A DNA stretch of 52,799 nucleotides from Treponema sp. (GTDB lineage: Bacteria > Spirochaetota > Spirochaetia > Treponematales > Treponemataceae): assembly GCA_024691105.1 (NCBI GenBank), contig JAILNY010000163.1:1-52799 (forward strand), read 5' to 3'. The notes beneath the pieces were generated by a model. That model ran no database searches, was not told the origin of the DNA, and saw nothing but the letters and a program-made list of their open reading frames with translations. Both the position numbers and the translations under genes were made by a program. How positions within the stretch are numbered: position 1 is the first letter of the stretch; each line of letters begins with the position of its first letter. This document shows, piece after piece, positions 23,623-33,600 of this stretch.

Positions 23623-25491
23623 TTACAGAGCGCAGCCTCTAAAATCTTCTATCGTCTTAAATCCCTTTCGCGCCATAAATCCCTTAATACCCTCAACAAT
23701 TTCAATCATCGAGTTCGGATTTGCAAAAGTATTTGTCCCTACCTGAACCGCCGTAGCGCCGGCCATGATAAATTCCACAGCATCCTGCCACGTTGCAATA
23801 CCACCAATTCCAATTACCGGAACCTGTTTGTCAGCGCTCAACTTTTTAATTGCCGAGCACACTTCATAAACCAGGCGCACCGCAATCGGACGAACCGCAG
23901 GACCACCAAAACCCGCCTTTATTTTATCAAATACCGGGCGTCCTTTTTCAATATCAATTGCAACTCCCTGGAACGAATTACAAAGCGAAATACCCGCAGC
24001 GCCCGCTTCGATACAGGCAAGCGCAACTCCAACAACATCAGTTGCCTGAGGAGTAAGCTTAACAACTACAGGCTTTTTTGTAACAGAACAAATCGCGCGT
24101 GTCGCCTGTGCTGCCGTCGTGCAGCTCATTCCAAGTGCCGCACCACCTGTTGAAACATTCGGACAAGAAATATTCAATTCAATAATCGGAACATCCGTTT
24201 TGTCCAAAAGCTTTGCACCTTCGATATAAGACTCAAGCGAAGAGCCGCTCAAGTTTGCAATCGTAACTGGTTTTAATTTTAACATCGATGGAAGTTCGTG
24301 CTCGATAAAATGTGGAATGCCGGGATTTTGAAGTCCGATAGAATTCATTAAGCCTGATGGAGTTTCCCAAAGTCTGACTCCGGTATTTCCCTGACGCGGC
24401 TCAAGTGTAAGACCCTTGCTTGAAATTCCTCCAAGCTTGTTTACATCAAACACATCTTTATATTCAACACCAAAACCAAAAGTGCCCGAACTTCCGATTA
24501 CAGGATTTTGCAAAACTACGTCGCGGATTTTTACAGACAAATCCGGTTTTACTTTTTTATTTTTACGAGCCTCGATAATCTGAGGCGCAGGAGCTGAAGG
24601 TTTTGTAAAAATTAATTTTTCACCTTCAAAAACAGGACCATCTTTGCAACAGCGTTTGTAGCCCTCTGTTGTTTCAATCGTACAGCCAAGGCATACGCCC
24701 ATTCCGCACGCCATGCGTGACTCCATGCTCAGATAACATTTTACTCCGGCCTCTGCTGCAATTTCTTTTACGTAAGCAAGCATCGGGGTCGGGCCGCACG
24801 CATAAATTACGCTGTATCCTTTGTCGCGGATTTTTTGCGCGTCGAGTGCTGTCGGGAGCATTCCTTTAATACCGACACTTCCGTCGTCTGTTGTGACAAT
24901 TAATTTTGCAGGGTGAATTTTATTAACGCCGTATTTTCCACTTTTAAAACAAGCATAAAAATCGTAAGATTTTGGCTCAAGTTTTTCTGCAAAACCTGCA
25001 ACAGGTGCAACACCAATTCCACCGCCAATGATGCAGACCTTTGCACCCGCAGTACCCGCGCTCTTTCCAGCACGCGAACTAACGCCCGCACTCGCACCAA
25101 CGCTCTTCCCAACGCGCGGCATCGGGAACACATTTCCAAGTGGACCTAAAATATCAACATTGTCCTTTGCTTCGAGTGAACAAAGTTCCTGAGTACCCTG
25201 TCCTTTTTTTAAAATAAGAAATTCAATTGCAGCATCTTTTGTCTTGTCCGCATTTTCTTTTATCACTTCTGAATGGTAAACACTTATCGGACGACCTAAA
25301 AGAGTTTTTCCTTTTTCTGCGCGGAGCATATAAAACTGTCCGGCTTGAGGAAGTGATTTTTCTTTTGCACAAACTTTTACAACAAGCGAATAAACACTGT
25401 CCTGAGGAACAGCTCCTTTTACAGTTCCCACCTTAGATACAATTCCTTTTGCATAAACCGGAATTGTTTTTCCACTGCAATCTTTTGTCAT
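23623..25491 (-). CDS. pyrD: Dihydroorotate dehydrogenase, PyrK electron-transfer and PyrD catalytic subunits fused
   Basis: The 622-residue protein joins two normally separate subunits of the class 1B enzyme. Residues 1-300 are PyrK-like: FAD part (LGRPISVYH), NAD part (GGGIGVAP) and [2Fe-2S] ligands at Cys262, Cys267, Cys270 and Cys281 or 282 (MACGMGVCLGC). Residues about 317-622 are PyrD: NPVIGSSGTFGFGVEY, the catalytic Cys in NISCPNVSTGG, and GIGGIATWQDAVEFIMAGA. Residues 126-150 are a Gly/Ser/Ala-rich insert. It oxidises dihydroorotate to orotate and passes electrons to NAD. GAGG precedes ATG, and pyrF lies 9 bases upstream in the same operon. Confidence 0.95.
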   Translation of the reverse strand: MTKDCSGKTIPVYAKGIVSKVGTVKGAVPQDSVYSLVVKVCAKEKSLPQAGQFYMLRAEKGKTLLGRPISVYHSEVIKENADKTKDAAIEFLILKKGQGTQELCSLEAKDNVDILGPLGNVFPMPRVGKSVGASAGVSSRAGKSAGTAGAKVCIIGGGIGVAPVAGFAEKLEPKSYDFYACFKSGKYGVNKIHPAKLIVTTDDGSVGIKGMLPTALDAQKIRDKGYSVIYACGPTPMLAYVKEIAAEAGVKCYLSMESRMACGMGVCLGCTIETTEGYKRCCKDGPVFEGEKLIFTKPSAPAPQIIEARKNKKVKPDLSVKIRDVVLQNPVIGSSGTFGFGVEYKDVFDVNKLGGISSKGLTLEPRQGNTGVRLWETPSGLMNSIGLQNPGIPHFIEHELPSMLKLKPVTIANLSGSSLESYIEGAKLLDKTDVPIIELNISCPNVSTGGAALGMSCTTAAQATRAICSVTKKPVVVKLTPQATDVVGVALACIEAGAAGISLCNSFQGVAIDIEKGRPVFDKIKAGFGGPAVRPIAVRLVYEVCSAIKKLSADKQVPVIGIGGIATWQDAVEFIMAGATAVQVGTNTFANPNSMIEIVEGIKGFMARKGFKTIEDFRGCAL

Positions 25492-25500
25492 TACAAACCT

Positions 25501-26412
25501 CTAAAAACTTGTCAGTTCTTTTTTTGAATCAAGCGCTGCCTTTGCAGAAGCGTTGATTATATCTTCCATCGTAAGAGTTCCGTTGTTTCGTTTTTCTTCA
25601 AGTGAAGAATCTTTTTTCCATGCGCACAAAATTCCGCGGCTTGAATTTACTGTTCCGCCACATTTTTCAAGAAGGATTGCACAGATTTTTGCTGCTCCTC
25701 CCTGTGCACCGTAACCCGGAATCAAAAAGAAAATCTCAGGATATGCATCACGTAATGCGCGTGCATCACTTTCTTCTGTACAGCCGACAACGGCTCCGAC
25801 AGGACCGCAAGTCTGCTCCTGATATTCATTTTTAAATTCTTCTTTGATTGAATTTAACTCGGAGCCAACCTTGTCTAAGACCCGGCCGCCGCTTTTTAAT
25901 TCCTGCTGCTCAATGTCAACCATTCCAGGATTTGATGTGCGCAGCAAAACGAACGCGCCTTTGGCGCCTTTGCCGGCAGCACAATATTCTGTAAATGGTT
26001 TTAATGTATCAAAACCCATATATGGATTTATTGTAATAATGTCTGTTTCAAAATCGCCGGCAAAATGAGCGCGTGCGTATGCTCCTGCAGTTGCCGCAAT
26101 ATCTCCGCGTTTAATGTCACTGATTGCAACAAAGCCAGCATCTCTGACTGCCTTAACAGTCTTTGCATAGACTTCCATTCCCTTTAAGCCCATTGCCTCG
26201 TAATAAGCAATCTGAATTTTAAAACAGCACGCGCTCTTGTCCGTTTTGATGCGCTCTATTAATGCCAGATTGTAGTCAAGAACAGCGGCGGCCGGAGATT
26301 CATATTTTGCAAGAATGTTTTCCGGAATATAAGATGGATCAGTGTCCAAACCAACACAAAGCGGTCCAAACTGTTTTGCCGCTTCCTGTAATTTTTGCAT
26401 TGCGTGTTTCAT
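25501..26412 (-). CDS. pyrF: Orotidine 5'-phosphate decarboxylase, type 2
   Basis: The protein of about 303 residues converts OMP to UMP, the last step of de novo UMP synthesis. It is the longer type 2 form: FGPLCVGLDTDPSYIPENIL at the start, catalytic ADIKRGD-equivalent AISDIKRGDIAATAGAYARA, and FLIPGYGAQGG near the C-terminus for phosphate binding. ATG 26412 is chosen; ATG 26400 is possible, and a GTG lies further upstream at 26427. No clear ribosome binding site is seen. The operon partner is the PyrK-PyrD fusion. Confidence 0.95.
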   Translation of the reverse strand: MKHAMQKLQEAAKQFGPLCVGLDTDPSYIPENILAKYESPAAAVLDYNLALIERIKTDKSACCFKIQIAYYEAMGLKGMEVYAKTVKAVRDAGFVAISDIKRGDIAATAGAYARAHFAGDFETDIITINPYMGFDTLKPFTEYCAAGKGAKGAFVLLRTSNPGMVDIEQQELKSGGRVLDKVGSELNSIKEEFKNEYQEQTCGPVGAVVGCTEESDARALRDAYPEIFFLIPGYGAQGGAAKICAILLEKCGGTVNSSRGILCAWKKDSSLEEKRNNGTLTMEDIINASAKAALDSKKELTSF

Positions 26413-26422
26413 GCGATTAATA

Positions 26423-26451
26423 TACACAAAATTGCGCTAAAATTCTATAAT
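26423..26451 (+). promoter_or_regulatory. Leaderless-type promoter of the methyltransferase gene
   Basis: TACACA (26423-26428), 17-bp spacer, TATAAT (26446-26451), then 6 bases to ATG 26458. There is no room for a ribosome binding site. Confidence 0.6.
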
Positions 26452-26457
26452 GCAGTT

Positions 26458-27702
26458 ATGTTACTTTCGGCAACTTTTTCAAAACCAACTCCGCGCGTAA
26501 ACGACGTATTTGACAAACCTTACATTAAAATCAAAATCAAGGCAAACTCATCAAGCACGGGCAATTCTTATTTTGCAGAATTTTTTACACAGACTCAGGT
26601 CTTTCATAAAACAATGAGTCAAAGCGAACTTGATACATTTATAACTGAACACGCTGGAACAAGTTTTAAATCCTGTACGCAGCGCTTTGATGATAAAGAA
26701 ATCACGATTCTTTCAAATAAAAAAGGAAAAATCACTCGTCTTGAAAAAGCTATAAAACCGGACAACAAAAATTCGCCCTTGATAAATTCAACCCAAAATA
26801 CAACTTATGCAAATCCTGCATTGCCGACTCTTCTTAAAAACCAGAATCACAACCGCCAGAAAAATTACATCATCAAAGAAGGAACGCCTGTCCCGTTTTT
26901 AATCAAGCTTGGCGTCATGACTCCTGACGGAAAAATCGTAAATTCAAAATATGACAAATTCAAACAGATAAACCGGTTTTTAGAATACATCGACGACATT
27001 CTTCCTGCCGTGATGGATTTAAAAAAGAACGAAACAAATCCGCTCCAGATTGCAGATTTTGGCTGTGGAAAAAGTTATCTTACTTTTGCGGTTCATTATT
27101 TTTTGAATCAGATTAAAAAAATTGACTGTCGTATTATCGGCCTTGATTTAAAAAAAGAGGTAATTGAATACTGCAACAGCCTTGCAAAGGATTTTAAGTG
27201 CGAAGGTCTCGTTTTTAAAACCGGTGACATTTCGCAATACTCTGACGCAGAGCCGGAGCACAATCCGGACATTGTCATCACACTTCATGCATGCGACACA
27301 GCGACAGACTTTGCCCTGCAGTATGCCGTTTCTAAAAATGCAAAGGCTATTCTCAGCGTTCCATGCTGCCAGCACGAGATTAACGGCCAGCTTGGAAAAA
27401 ACAAAAACGATCTATTAAAAACTGATGCGTCTGTCCTTTCGCCTCTTTTAAAACACGGACTTATCCGCGAGCGATTTGCCGCATTAATTACAGATTCACT
27501 CCGCGCAGAATATCTTGAGCAGAATGGCTACAAAACTGATGTGATGGAATTTATCGATATGAGCCACACGCCTAAAAATATTCTTCTGCGTGCAGTAAAA
27601 AAATGTGACGCATCAACTCAATGCAACACGGAAGGAATACAAAACGCATCCCCTGAACTTGTCGACTTTCTCAAAATAGAACCGACAATTTTTACAGAAT
27701 AA
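26458..27702 (+). CDS. Class I SAM-dependent methyltransferase (Methyltransf_32-like)
   Basis: The 414-residue protein has an N-terminal region of about 175 residues without recognised domain, then a Rossmann methyltransferase domain: motif I QIADFGCGKSYLTFAV, CRIIGLDLKKEVIEYC (acidic ribose contact), and IVITLHACDTATDFAL. ILSVPCCQHEINGQL is typical of the Methyltransf_32 group. It probably methylates RNA or protein; the substrate is unknown. ATG 26458 follows a TATAAT by six bases, so the mRNA is probably leaderless. It is divergent from pyrF with only 45 bases between starts. Confidence 0.85.
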   Translation: MLLSATFSKPTPRVNDVFDKPYIKIKIKANSSSTGNSYFAEFFTQTQVFHKTMSQSELDTFITEHAGTSFKSCTQRFDDKEITILSNKKGKITRLEKAIKPDNKNSPLINSTQNTTYANPALPTLLKNQNHNRQKNYIIKEGTPVPFLIKLGVMTPDGKIVNSKYDKFKQINRFLEYIDDILPAVMDLKKNETNPLQIADFGCGKSYLTFAVHYFLNQIKKIDCRIIGLDLKKEVIEYCNSLAKDFKCEGLVFKTGDISQYSDAEPEHNPDIVITLHACDTATDFALQYAVSKNAKAILSVPCCQHEINGQLGKNKNDLLKTDASVLSPLLKHGLIRERFAALITDSLRAEYLEQNGYKTDVMEFIDMSHTPKNILLRAVKKCDASTQCNTEGIQNASPELVDFLKIEPTIFTE

Positions 27703-27742
27703 TCCGACTCGCCGACACAATAACTTACAAAATAATCCGCAG

Positions 27743-27771
27743 TTGTACTCGCAACTTTTTTCTATTATAAT
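27743..27771 (+). promoter_or_regulatory. Leaderless-type promoter of the RluA-family gene
   Basis: TTGTAC (27743-27748), 17-bp spacer, TATAAT (27766-27771), then 7 bases to ATG 27779. The hexamers and distances are the same as at the purL promoter. Confidence 0.7.
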
Positions 27772-27778
27772 AATTTGT

Positions 27779-28561
27779 ATGAAACAAACTTTGGATTACA
27801 CCGTAATTTATTCTGATGACTCAATCGCTGTTCTGAATAAGCGCTCAGGGCTTCTTATCGCCGCAGACCGATACGATCCTGATGCACCACGACTTGATGT
27901 TCTCGCCGAAAAAGAATTTGGTCGCCTTTATGCCGTTCATCGAATCGACAAAGATACTTCAGGGCTTGTCATCTATGCGCGTACTCCAGAGGCTCACAAA
28001 AATCTTTCGATGCAGTTTGAAAACCGCGAAGTAAAAAAGGTTTACCATTGTCTTATCAACGGTCGCCCTCTCTGGCAGGACCTTCATGTAGACCTTCCTC
28101 TTTTGCCGGACGGAGACGCAAGACACCGCACAGTTGTAAATAAGCGTCAGGGGAAAAAATCCGTTACCGATTTTAAGGTCCTCGGAAATTGCGGACCATA
28201 TACATGGATTGAAGCACGCCCTTTAACAGGACGCACTCATCAGATTCGCGTTCATCTTGCAGAAAATAAATTCTGTATCGTATGCGATCCACTTTACAGC
28301 GGTAATCAAAAGCCTGTTCGTTTAAGTGAATTAAAAAAACGCTACAATGGTGACACTTACGAAGAACGTCCGCTTTTATCGCGACTTGCACTCCATGCAT
28401 ATCAGATTACATTTACTCATCCTGTCACAAACGAACAGATGACACTTACAGCGCCGTATCAAAAAGATATGGATTCAACAAGAAAGCAGCTTTCAAAAAT
28501 TTTTGGATTTGATCCACTTGCATCAGATACTTCTGAACCAATTCAAGAAACTGATTCATAA
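27779..28561 (+). CDS. RNA pseudouridine synthase, RluA family
   Basis: The 260-residue protein converts uridine to pseudouridine in rRNA or tRNA. Motifs: VLNKRSGLLIAADRYDPDAP, the catalytic Asp in AVHRIDKDTSGLVIYARTP, and ARPLTGRTHQIRVHL near residue 150. There is no N-terminal S4 domain, so it resembles the short RluA/TruC type. The target nucleotide cannot be assigned. Initiation at ATG 27779 is favoured because the family motif begins close by and a promoter -10 lies seven bases before it. The omptin-like gene follows 21 bases downstream. Confidence 0.93.
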   Translation: MKQTLDYTVIYSDDSIAVLNKRSGLLIAADRYDPDAPRLDVLAEKEFGRLYAVHRIDKDTSGLVIYARTPEAHKNLSMQFENREVKKVYHCLINGRPLWQDLHVDLPLLPDGDARHRTVVNKRQGKKSVTDFKVLGNCGPYTWIEARPLTGRTHQIRVHLAENKFCIVCDPLYSGNQKPVRLSELKKRYNGDTYEERPLLSRLALHAYQITFTHPVTNEQMTLTAPYQKDMDSTRKQLSKIFGFDPLASDTSEPIQETDS

Positions 28562-28582
28562 AAGAAAAAAATCGGAGCGGGA

Positions 28583-29584
28583 ATGAAATCAAGAAAGAGT
28601 TTATTTACATTTTTATTTTTTTTCTTTTTAAGCTATTTTGGATTTGCACAAAATTCAAACTTTTCTTTTAAGATTGAACCGCTTTTTGGAACCCGAAACG
28701 GAACTCTTACCGAATATGTTTATAATTATTCTTCTGTAACAGGAAGTGAATATAAACTGAGCCTTTTAGACTGGGACTTACAAAATTCACTTTTTTACGG
28801 CCTGAATGCTGATGTCTGTTTAAAAAATTTTCACATCATTGCAAACTGGAAAAGTTTTATTCCTTCTAAACGCGGATATATGCAGGACTCTGACTGGCTT
28901 CAAGATGCTTACTACCACACCGGTCGGACAGATATAAAAACAAATTATTCAATTCACGATAACAATCTTCTGTCAGGTCTTAATCTTGGAATTGCATTAA
29001 AATACGATATTAATTTTGGAAAAGTTTTTACGCTTGCTCCATTTGCAGAATTTAATTACGAAAATTATCAGCTTAAAGCTAATGATGGAATGTGTTATTA
29101 CGGAAACACAATTGACGGTAATACAAGACATTATTATTATCCTTATGATGATATAAATCACAGAACTGTAAGTCCATGTACCGGTAATGTGGTCTCATTA
29201 GACCGAAGCGATCTTTACACCTGGCTCGGAGTTGAAACAAGATTTAAAACTCCTGACTCCCGATGGATTTTTTCTTTTGATATTGCAGTTTCACCTTACA
29301 CTTATATTTATTCTATTGATAACCATCATTTAACACATACAGATTATCTCGACATTTCAAGCGCAATCTGCTATGCAGTTAAAGCAAATACCTTTGTTCA
29401 ATTTAATTTTACAAATTATGCAGGAATTAAAATTTCTGCCCTTGGACTTTTAACAGGAGAAATAAAAGGTTCTGACTATAGCAAAACAAATACAGAGACA
29501 ATATATAAAAAAACTGGAGCATTAACTGGCTCCAGTTCAAAATATTTTGATATACAAATCTCAGGTGTAATTAATTTTCATTAA
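28583..29584 (+). CDS. Omptin-like outer membrane beta-barrel protein
   Basis: The 333-residue protein has a signal peptide (LFFFFLSYFGFA) and alternating strands ending in a C-terminal aromatic-containing strand (FDIQISGVINFH), as in outer membrane barrels. It resembles the omptin proteases: KLSLLDWDLQNSLFYGLNAD, the Asp-x-Asp of GYMQDSDWLQDAYYH (compare the OmpT active-site pair), and a later Asp-x-His in SIDNHHLTHTDYL. If these align with the omptin Asp-Asp/Asp-His set, it may be a surface protease. GGAGCGGGA lies before ATG. The match is by motif only, so a non-proteolytic barrel is possible. Confidence 0.6.
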   Translation: MKSRKSLFTFLFFFFLSYFGFAQNSNFSFKIEPLFGTRNGTLTEYVYNYSSVTGSEYKLSLLDWDLQNSLFYGLNADVCLKNFHIIANWKSFIPSKRGYMQDSDWLQDAYYHTGRTDIKTNYSIHDNNLLSGLNLGIALKYDINFGKVFTLAPFAEFNYENYQLKANDGMCYYGNTIDGNTRHYYYPYDDINHRTVSPCTGNVVSLDRSDLYTWLGVETRFKTPDSRWIFSFDIAVSPYTYIYSIDNHHLTHTDYLDISSAICYAVKANTFVQFNFTNYAGIKISALGLLTGEIKGSDYSKTNTETIYKKTGALTGSSSKYFDIQISGVINFH

Positions 29585-29614
29585 TAAAAATCTTACGCGC
29601 AGATTTACATAATA

Positions 29615-30664
29615 TTAGTTTTCAGCAGAATCTTCAGCATCTTCCTGAGCGCCTTCTGCTTCTACTTTCTTTTGTAATTCATCCTGACGAATTTTAAAAT
29701 CTTTTACCTGCGCAAGAAGTTCTGTACAGCGCTGACCGATCCCAGAATTGGCATCAATTTCAATTGCCTTTTCCAAAAGCTCGATAAGCTTTGTAGTCTC
29801 CTCCGGAGTCGGAGTGTTGCTTCCAACAACGTATGCTGCAGCATAATACGCCTGCTGGCGCTGATCATCAGAAAGACGCGGATGCTTTGCAACCTTTTCG
29901 TAAATTGCACAAACGCTTTCAGGCTTACGGGCAAGATAAGCGTCCATTGCATCAGAAGTTGCAAGACTTAAAACATATTTTCCAACAAGACCAGTTTCAT
30001 TTTTCTTATCAAGCTTTTCAACCTGACGCATCAAGTCTGTCATCTGATAACGATAATTTCTGTTTGCCGCTTCGTATAAAGTATCAATTGCACGAACCTT
30101 TTCAGTTCCTTTTGCATTTTCAACTGCCGAAACAAGCTCGCAAAATTCTACAATCTCATCACGATACGGATCAACCAGCTCAGCAAAAGATTCAACTGAA
30201 TCGCATGGCATATAAAGGATGTCCCTGATAATGTAACCCTGCTTTGTTGCAATGTACAAAGTCGGAGTCATCTGAACACCATGAGTTGTAACTACACGCA
30301 TTCTTTTATCAAGAATCTTTTTATATTTTTTTGAATCGCGCTTTTCTTCTTTTGGAGCATCCTTTTTAGGATTTGCTTTTACAAAAAGTTCAGGCGAAAT
30401 ATCTATTTCGCACAATTCAAAATTTTCTCCAAACATAGAATTAAATTCCGGTTTGTGAAAAACACTTTCCTTAAGCCCAGCGCTGACTTTATCAGAACCA
30501 TCACGGCTGATCAAAAGAATAACATTCTTGTCATTCTTCTTTGCGGCAGCAAGACATTCATCATAATCTGTCCACCAGCCAAATTCATTTTTAACTTCAG
30601 TTTTTGAACAGCCCGCAAAAATCAAAGTGCAGGCTGCCAAAACAGCAAACAATATTTTTTTCAT
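29615..30664 (-). CDS. Thioredoxin-fold lipoprotein with TPR-like C-terminus, lacking the CXXC motif
   Basis: The 349-residue protein has a lipoprotein signal (MKKILFAVLAACTLIFAGCSK, lipid Cys19). A thioredoxin-like domain follows: WWTDYDECLAAAKKNDKNVI, then LLISRDGSDKVSAGLKESVF and the cis-Pro loop VQMTPTLYIATKQG. Where thioredoxins carry CXXC it has SRDGS, so it cannot do dithiol exchange. From about residue 180 it is helical, with TPR-like units and an acidic tail. AGGAAAG precedes ATG. It follows purL by 8 bases, but a role in purine synthesis is not implied. It is probably a binding or scaffold protein on the periplasmic face. Confidence 0.8.
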   Translation of the reverse strand: MKKILFAVLAACTLIFAGCSKTEVKNEFGWWTDYDECLAAAKKNDKNVILLISRDGSDKVSAGLKESVFHKPEFNSMFGENFELCEIDISPELFVKANPKKDAPKEEKRDSKKYKKILDKRMRVVTTHGVQMTPTLYIATKQGYIIRDILYMPCDSVESFAELVDPYRDEIVEFCELVSAVENAKGTEKVRAIDTLYEAANRNYRYQMTDLMRQVEKLDKKNETGLVGKYVLSLATSDAMDAYLARKPESVCAIYEKVAKHPRLSDDQRQQAYYAAAYVVGSNTPTPEETTKLIELLEKAIEIDANSGIGQRCTELLAQVKDFKIRQDELQKKVEAEGAQEDAEDSAEN

Positions 30665-30672
30665 TTTCTTTC

Positions 30673-33600
30673 CTATTTAAAATATCTTACGCCGGCTGCA
30701 AAAATATTCAAGCAAGAACTTTCATTTGGATTTGTCAAAGGATCTCCTGCAACATTTGCAATCAGATCGCCAGACGAACCGTTCATTCCAGTTCCTACAG
30801 TACGCTCATTGTGTCCCATCTTTCCAAGAACATGACCGTCAGGACTTGTCATACCTTCAATTGCAAACATCGAACCGTTAGGATTGTCCGGTTCAAGAAT
30901 TGCAGGCTTTCCATTTTCGTCAACGTACTGAGTAAAAATCTGACCTTTCTCAAACAATTCTTTTGCAAGACGAGGATTGATGATGATGCGTCCTTCACCA
31001 TGAGAAATTGGTACAAGGTGAATTCTTGAATCCACTACAGATGCATCCTGTGCCCATGGACTGATTGCACTTACTACTCTCGTTCTTACAACGCGGCTGA
31101 TATGGCGTCCAACCTGGTTAAATGTCAATGTAGGCATTTCAGCAGATGGCTCACGGATTTCGCCGTAAGGAACGAGACCTGTTTTTATCAAAGCCTGGAA
31201 TCCGTTACAGATACCAAGTACAAGTCCGTCACGTTTTTTAAGAAGACGCATAACCTGTTCTGAGATGCGGCCTTCGCGCAATACGTTTGCAATGAATTTT
31301 CCAGAACCGTCAGGTTCATCACCAGCAGAGAATCCTCCGGCAAGCGCTAAAATCTGTGCTTTTTTAAGCTGTTTTTCAAGCTCAGCAAGTGAATCGCTCA
31401 AAGCCTGAGGTGTATTGTTTCTGAAAACTAAAATCTTTGTGTCTGCACCTGCAAGATTAAATGCGCGGGCCATATCATATTCACAGTTTGTTCCAGGGAA
31501 TACCGGAATCAAAACACGAGGGTGATGACGTGGAGCAGCAAATACAGGATTACGCTGAACATCTGCAAGTGACTGGTGTGTCTCTGTTGCATAAGAAGGC
31601 AAAGCTTCCTGTGGTTTTGCATTTGATACAGGAGGGAATACAGCGCTTAAAGTTTTTTCCCATGCCTTTTCTGCATCTTCAAGTTTAACAACAACTGTCG
31701 ATGCCTTTGTCTTTCCTGCAACTGTAATTGTATGAGCATCTACAGTCTTACCGATTTTACATACAGTGCCAGATGCAAAACGTGGATCGTTTTCAAGAGC
31801 CGCATTTGTTTCTACGATAATTGATCCGTAAAGCGGTGTAAATAAATCTACAGCACTTCCTTCTTTTACAGCTGTAAGCGAATCCTTAGCTTTTGATTTT
31901 GCTGCAGTCTTAGAAGTAGTCTTTTTAATATTCAACGAAGTTGCAGATGCAGGAATAAAATTAATTTCACAACCAATTTTGTTTCCCATTGCCATCTTTG
32001 TTAAAGCTTCTGCAATTCCTCCGGCACATACCGGATACATGCTTTCAATTTTTCCAGCCTGGTTAAGTTCAACAAGTGCTTTTGCATTCTTAGTGAACTG
32101 AGCAAAGTCTGGAGCAAGTTCTTCTGAATATGGAGTCTGAACAAGATAAAGATTTGAATCAGTTTTTTTGAATGAACCGCTTCTTACGTTTTCGACTTCA
32201 TCATGACCAACTGCAAATGATACGAGTGTATGAGGTACGCTGATTTTTTCAAATGTTCCCGACATCGAATCTTTACCGCCGATCGATGCAGTTCCCATTG
32301 CAACCTGAGCATCAATAGAACCAAGGAGTGCCGCAGCAGGATATCCCCACTTCTTTGCGTCAACTGCACGGCCAAAGAATTCCTGGAACGACAAACGCGC
32401 GGTCGTAGGGTCTGTTCCAAGGCAGGTAAGCTTAGCTAAAGAAGAAAGAACAGACACCTGGGCGCCGTGCCACGGCGACCATTGGCTAACGCGAGGGTCA
32501 AAACCATAAGTCATTGTGCTGACCGTTGATGTTTCTCTCGGAGACATTACAGGTATTTTAGCTGCCATTCCGGCTTCAGGAGTACACTGGTATTTTCCAC
32601 CATAAGGGAACAAAACAGATGATGAGCCAATCGAACCGTCAAAGCGTTCGCCAAGACCGCGCTGTGAACAGCATGCAAGGTCACTGATATTTGTAAGCCA
32701 TGCAGACTGAATTGCCTTTGCAGTTGCAGTCTTTGTGATTTTCTTTGCAACACTATCAAGAGGCTTTACAAGTGGAGAGCTTGATGGAACTGCAGGGCTT
32801 TCGATAACGGCCTTTGCTTCGTGATGAGCACCGGCTGCATCGAGGAAGTCACGATTAATGTCTACGATTGTAGTTCCACGCCACTTCATTACAAGGCGGT
32901 TTGTATCTGTTACAGTTGCAACAACAACTGCGTTCAGGTTTTCAGCAGCGGCTGCCTTAATAAATTTGTTTACATCTTTTGCACGAACAACAACTGCCAT
33001 GCGTTCCTGGCTTTCTGAGATTGCAAGTTCAGTTCCGTTTAAGCCTTCATATTTTTTAGGAACAGCATCAAGATTTATATCAAGGCCCGGAGCAAGTTCT
33101 CCGACAGCAACTGAAACACCGCCTGCACCAAAGTCGTTGCAGCGGCGGATCATAAGACTTACATCTTTATTACGGAAGAGACGCTGAATCTTTCGTTCTT
33201 CAACAGCATTACCTTTCTGAACTTCTGCAGCGGCAGTAGTAACTGATTTTTCTGTATGAACTTTAGAAGAACCTGTAGCACCACCAATTCCGTCACGGCC
33301 TGTTCCGCCGCCCAAAAGAATTACGATATCCCCCGGTTCAGGACGTTCGCGCATAACTGTATCAAGCGGAGCGGCTGCAATTACAGCTCCAAGTTCCATT
33401 CTCTTTGCTGCATAACCCGGATGATAAATTTCTGCAACCTGTCCAGTTGTAAGACCAATCTGGTTTCCATAAGAAGAAAATCCCTGAGCAGATTCGCGCA
33501 CGAGCTTGAGCTGAGGAAGTTTTCCTTTGATTGTCTTTGACATAGGAACTGTAGGATCAGCAGCACCTGTGATACGCATTGACTGATATACCCATGAACG

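Noticed and set aside
27743..27778. Upstream in-frame extension of the RluA gene from TTG (and likewise at 34752-34717 and 48332-48367)
   Set aside because: The TTG is the -35 hexamer of the promoter, so the upstream codons are not transcribed from it; ATG after the -10 is the start.
30880..30900. ATTGTCCGGTTCAAG inside purL as a second copy of the pump-linker palindrome
   Set aside because: Only the left arm matches; the right arm is missing and the bases encode conserved PurL sequence, so it is chance.
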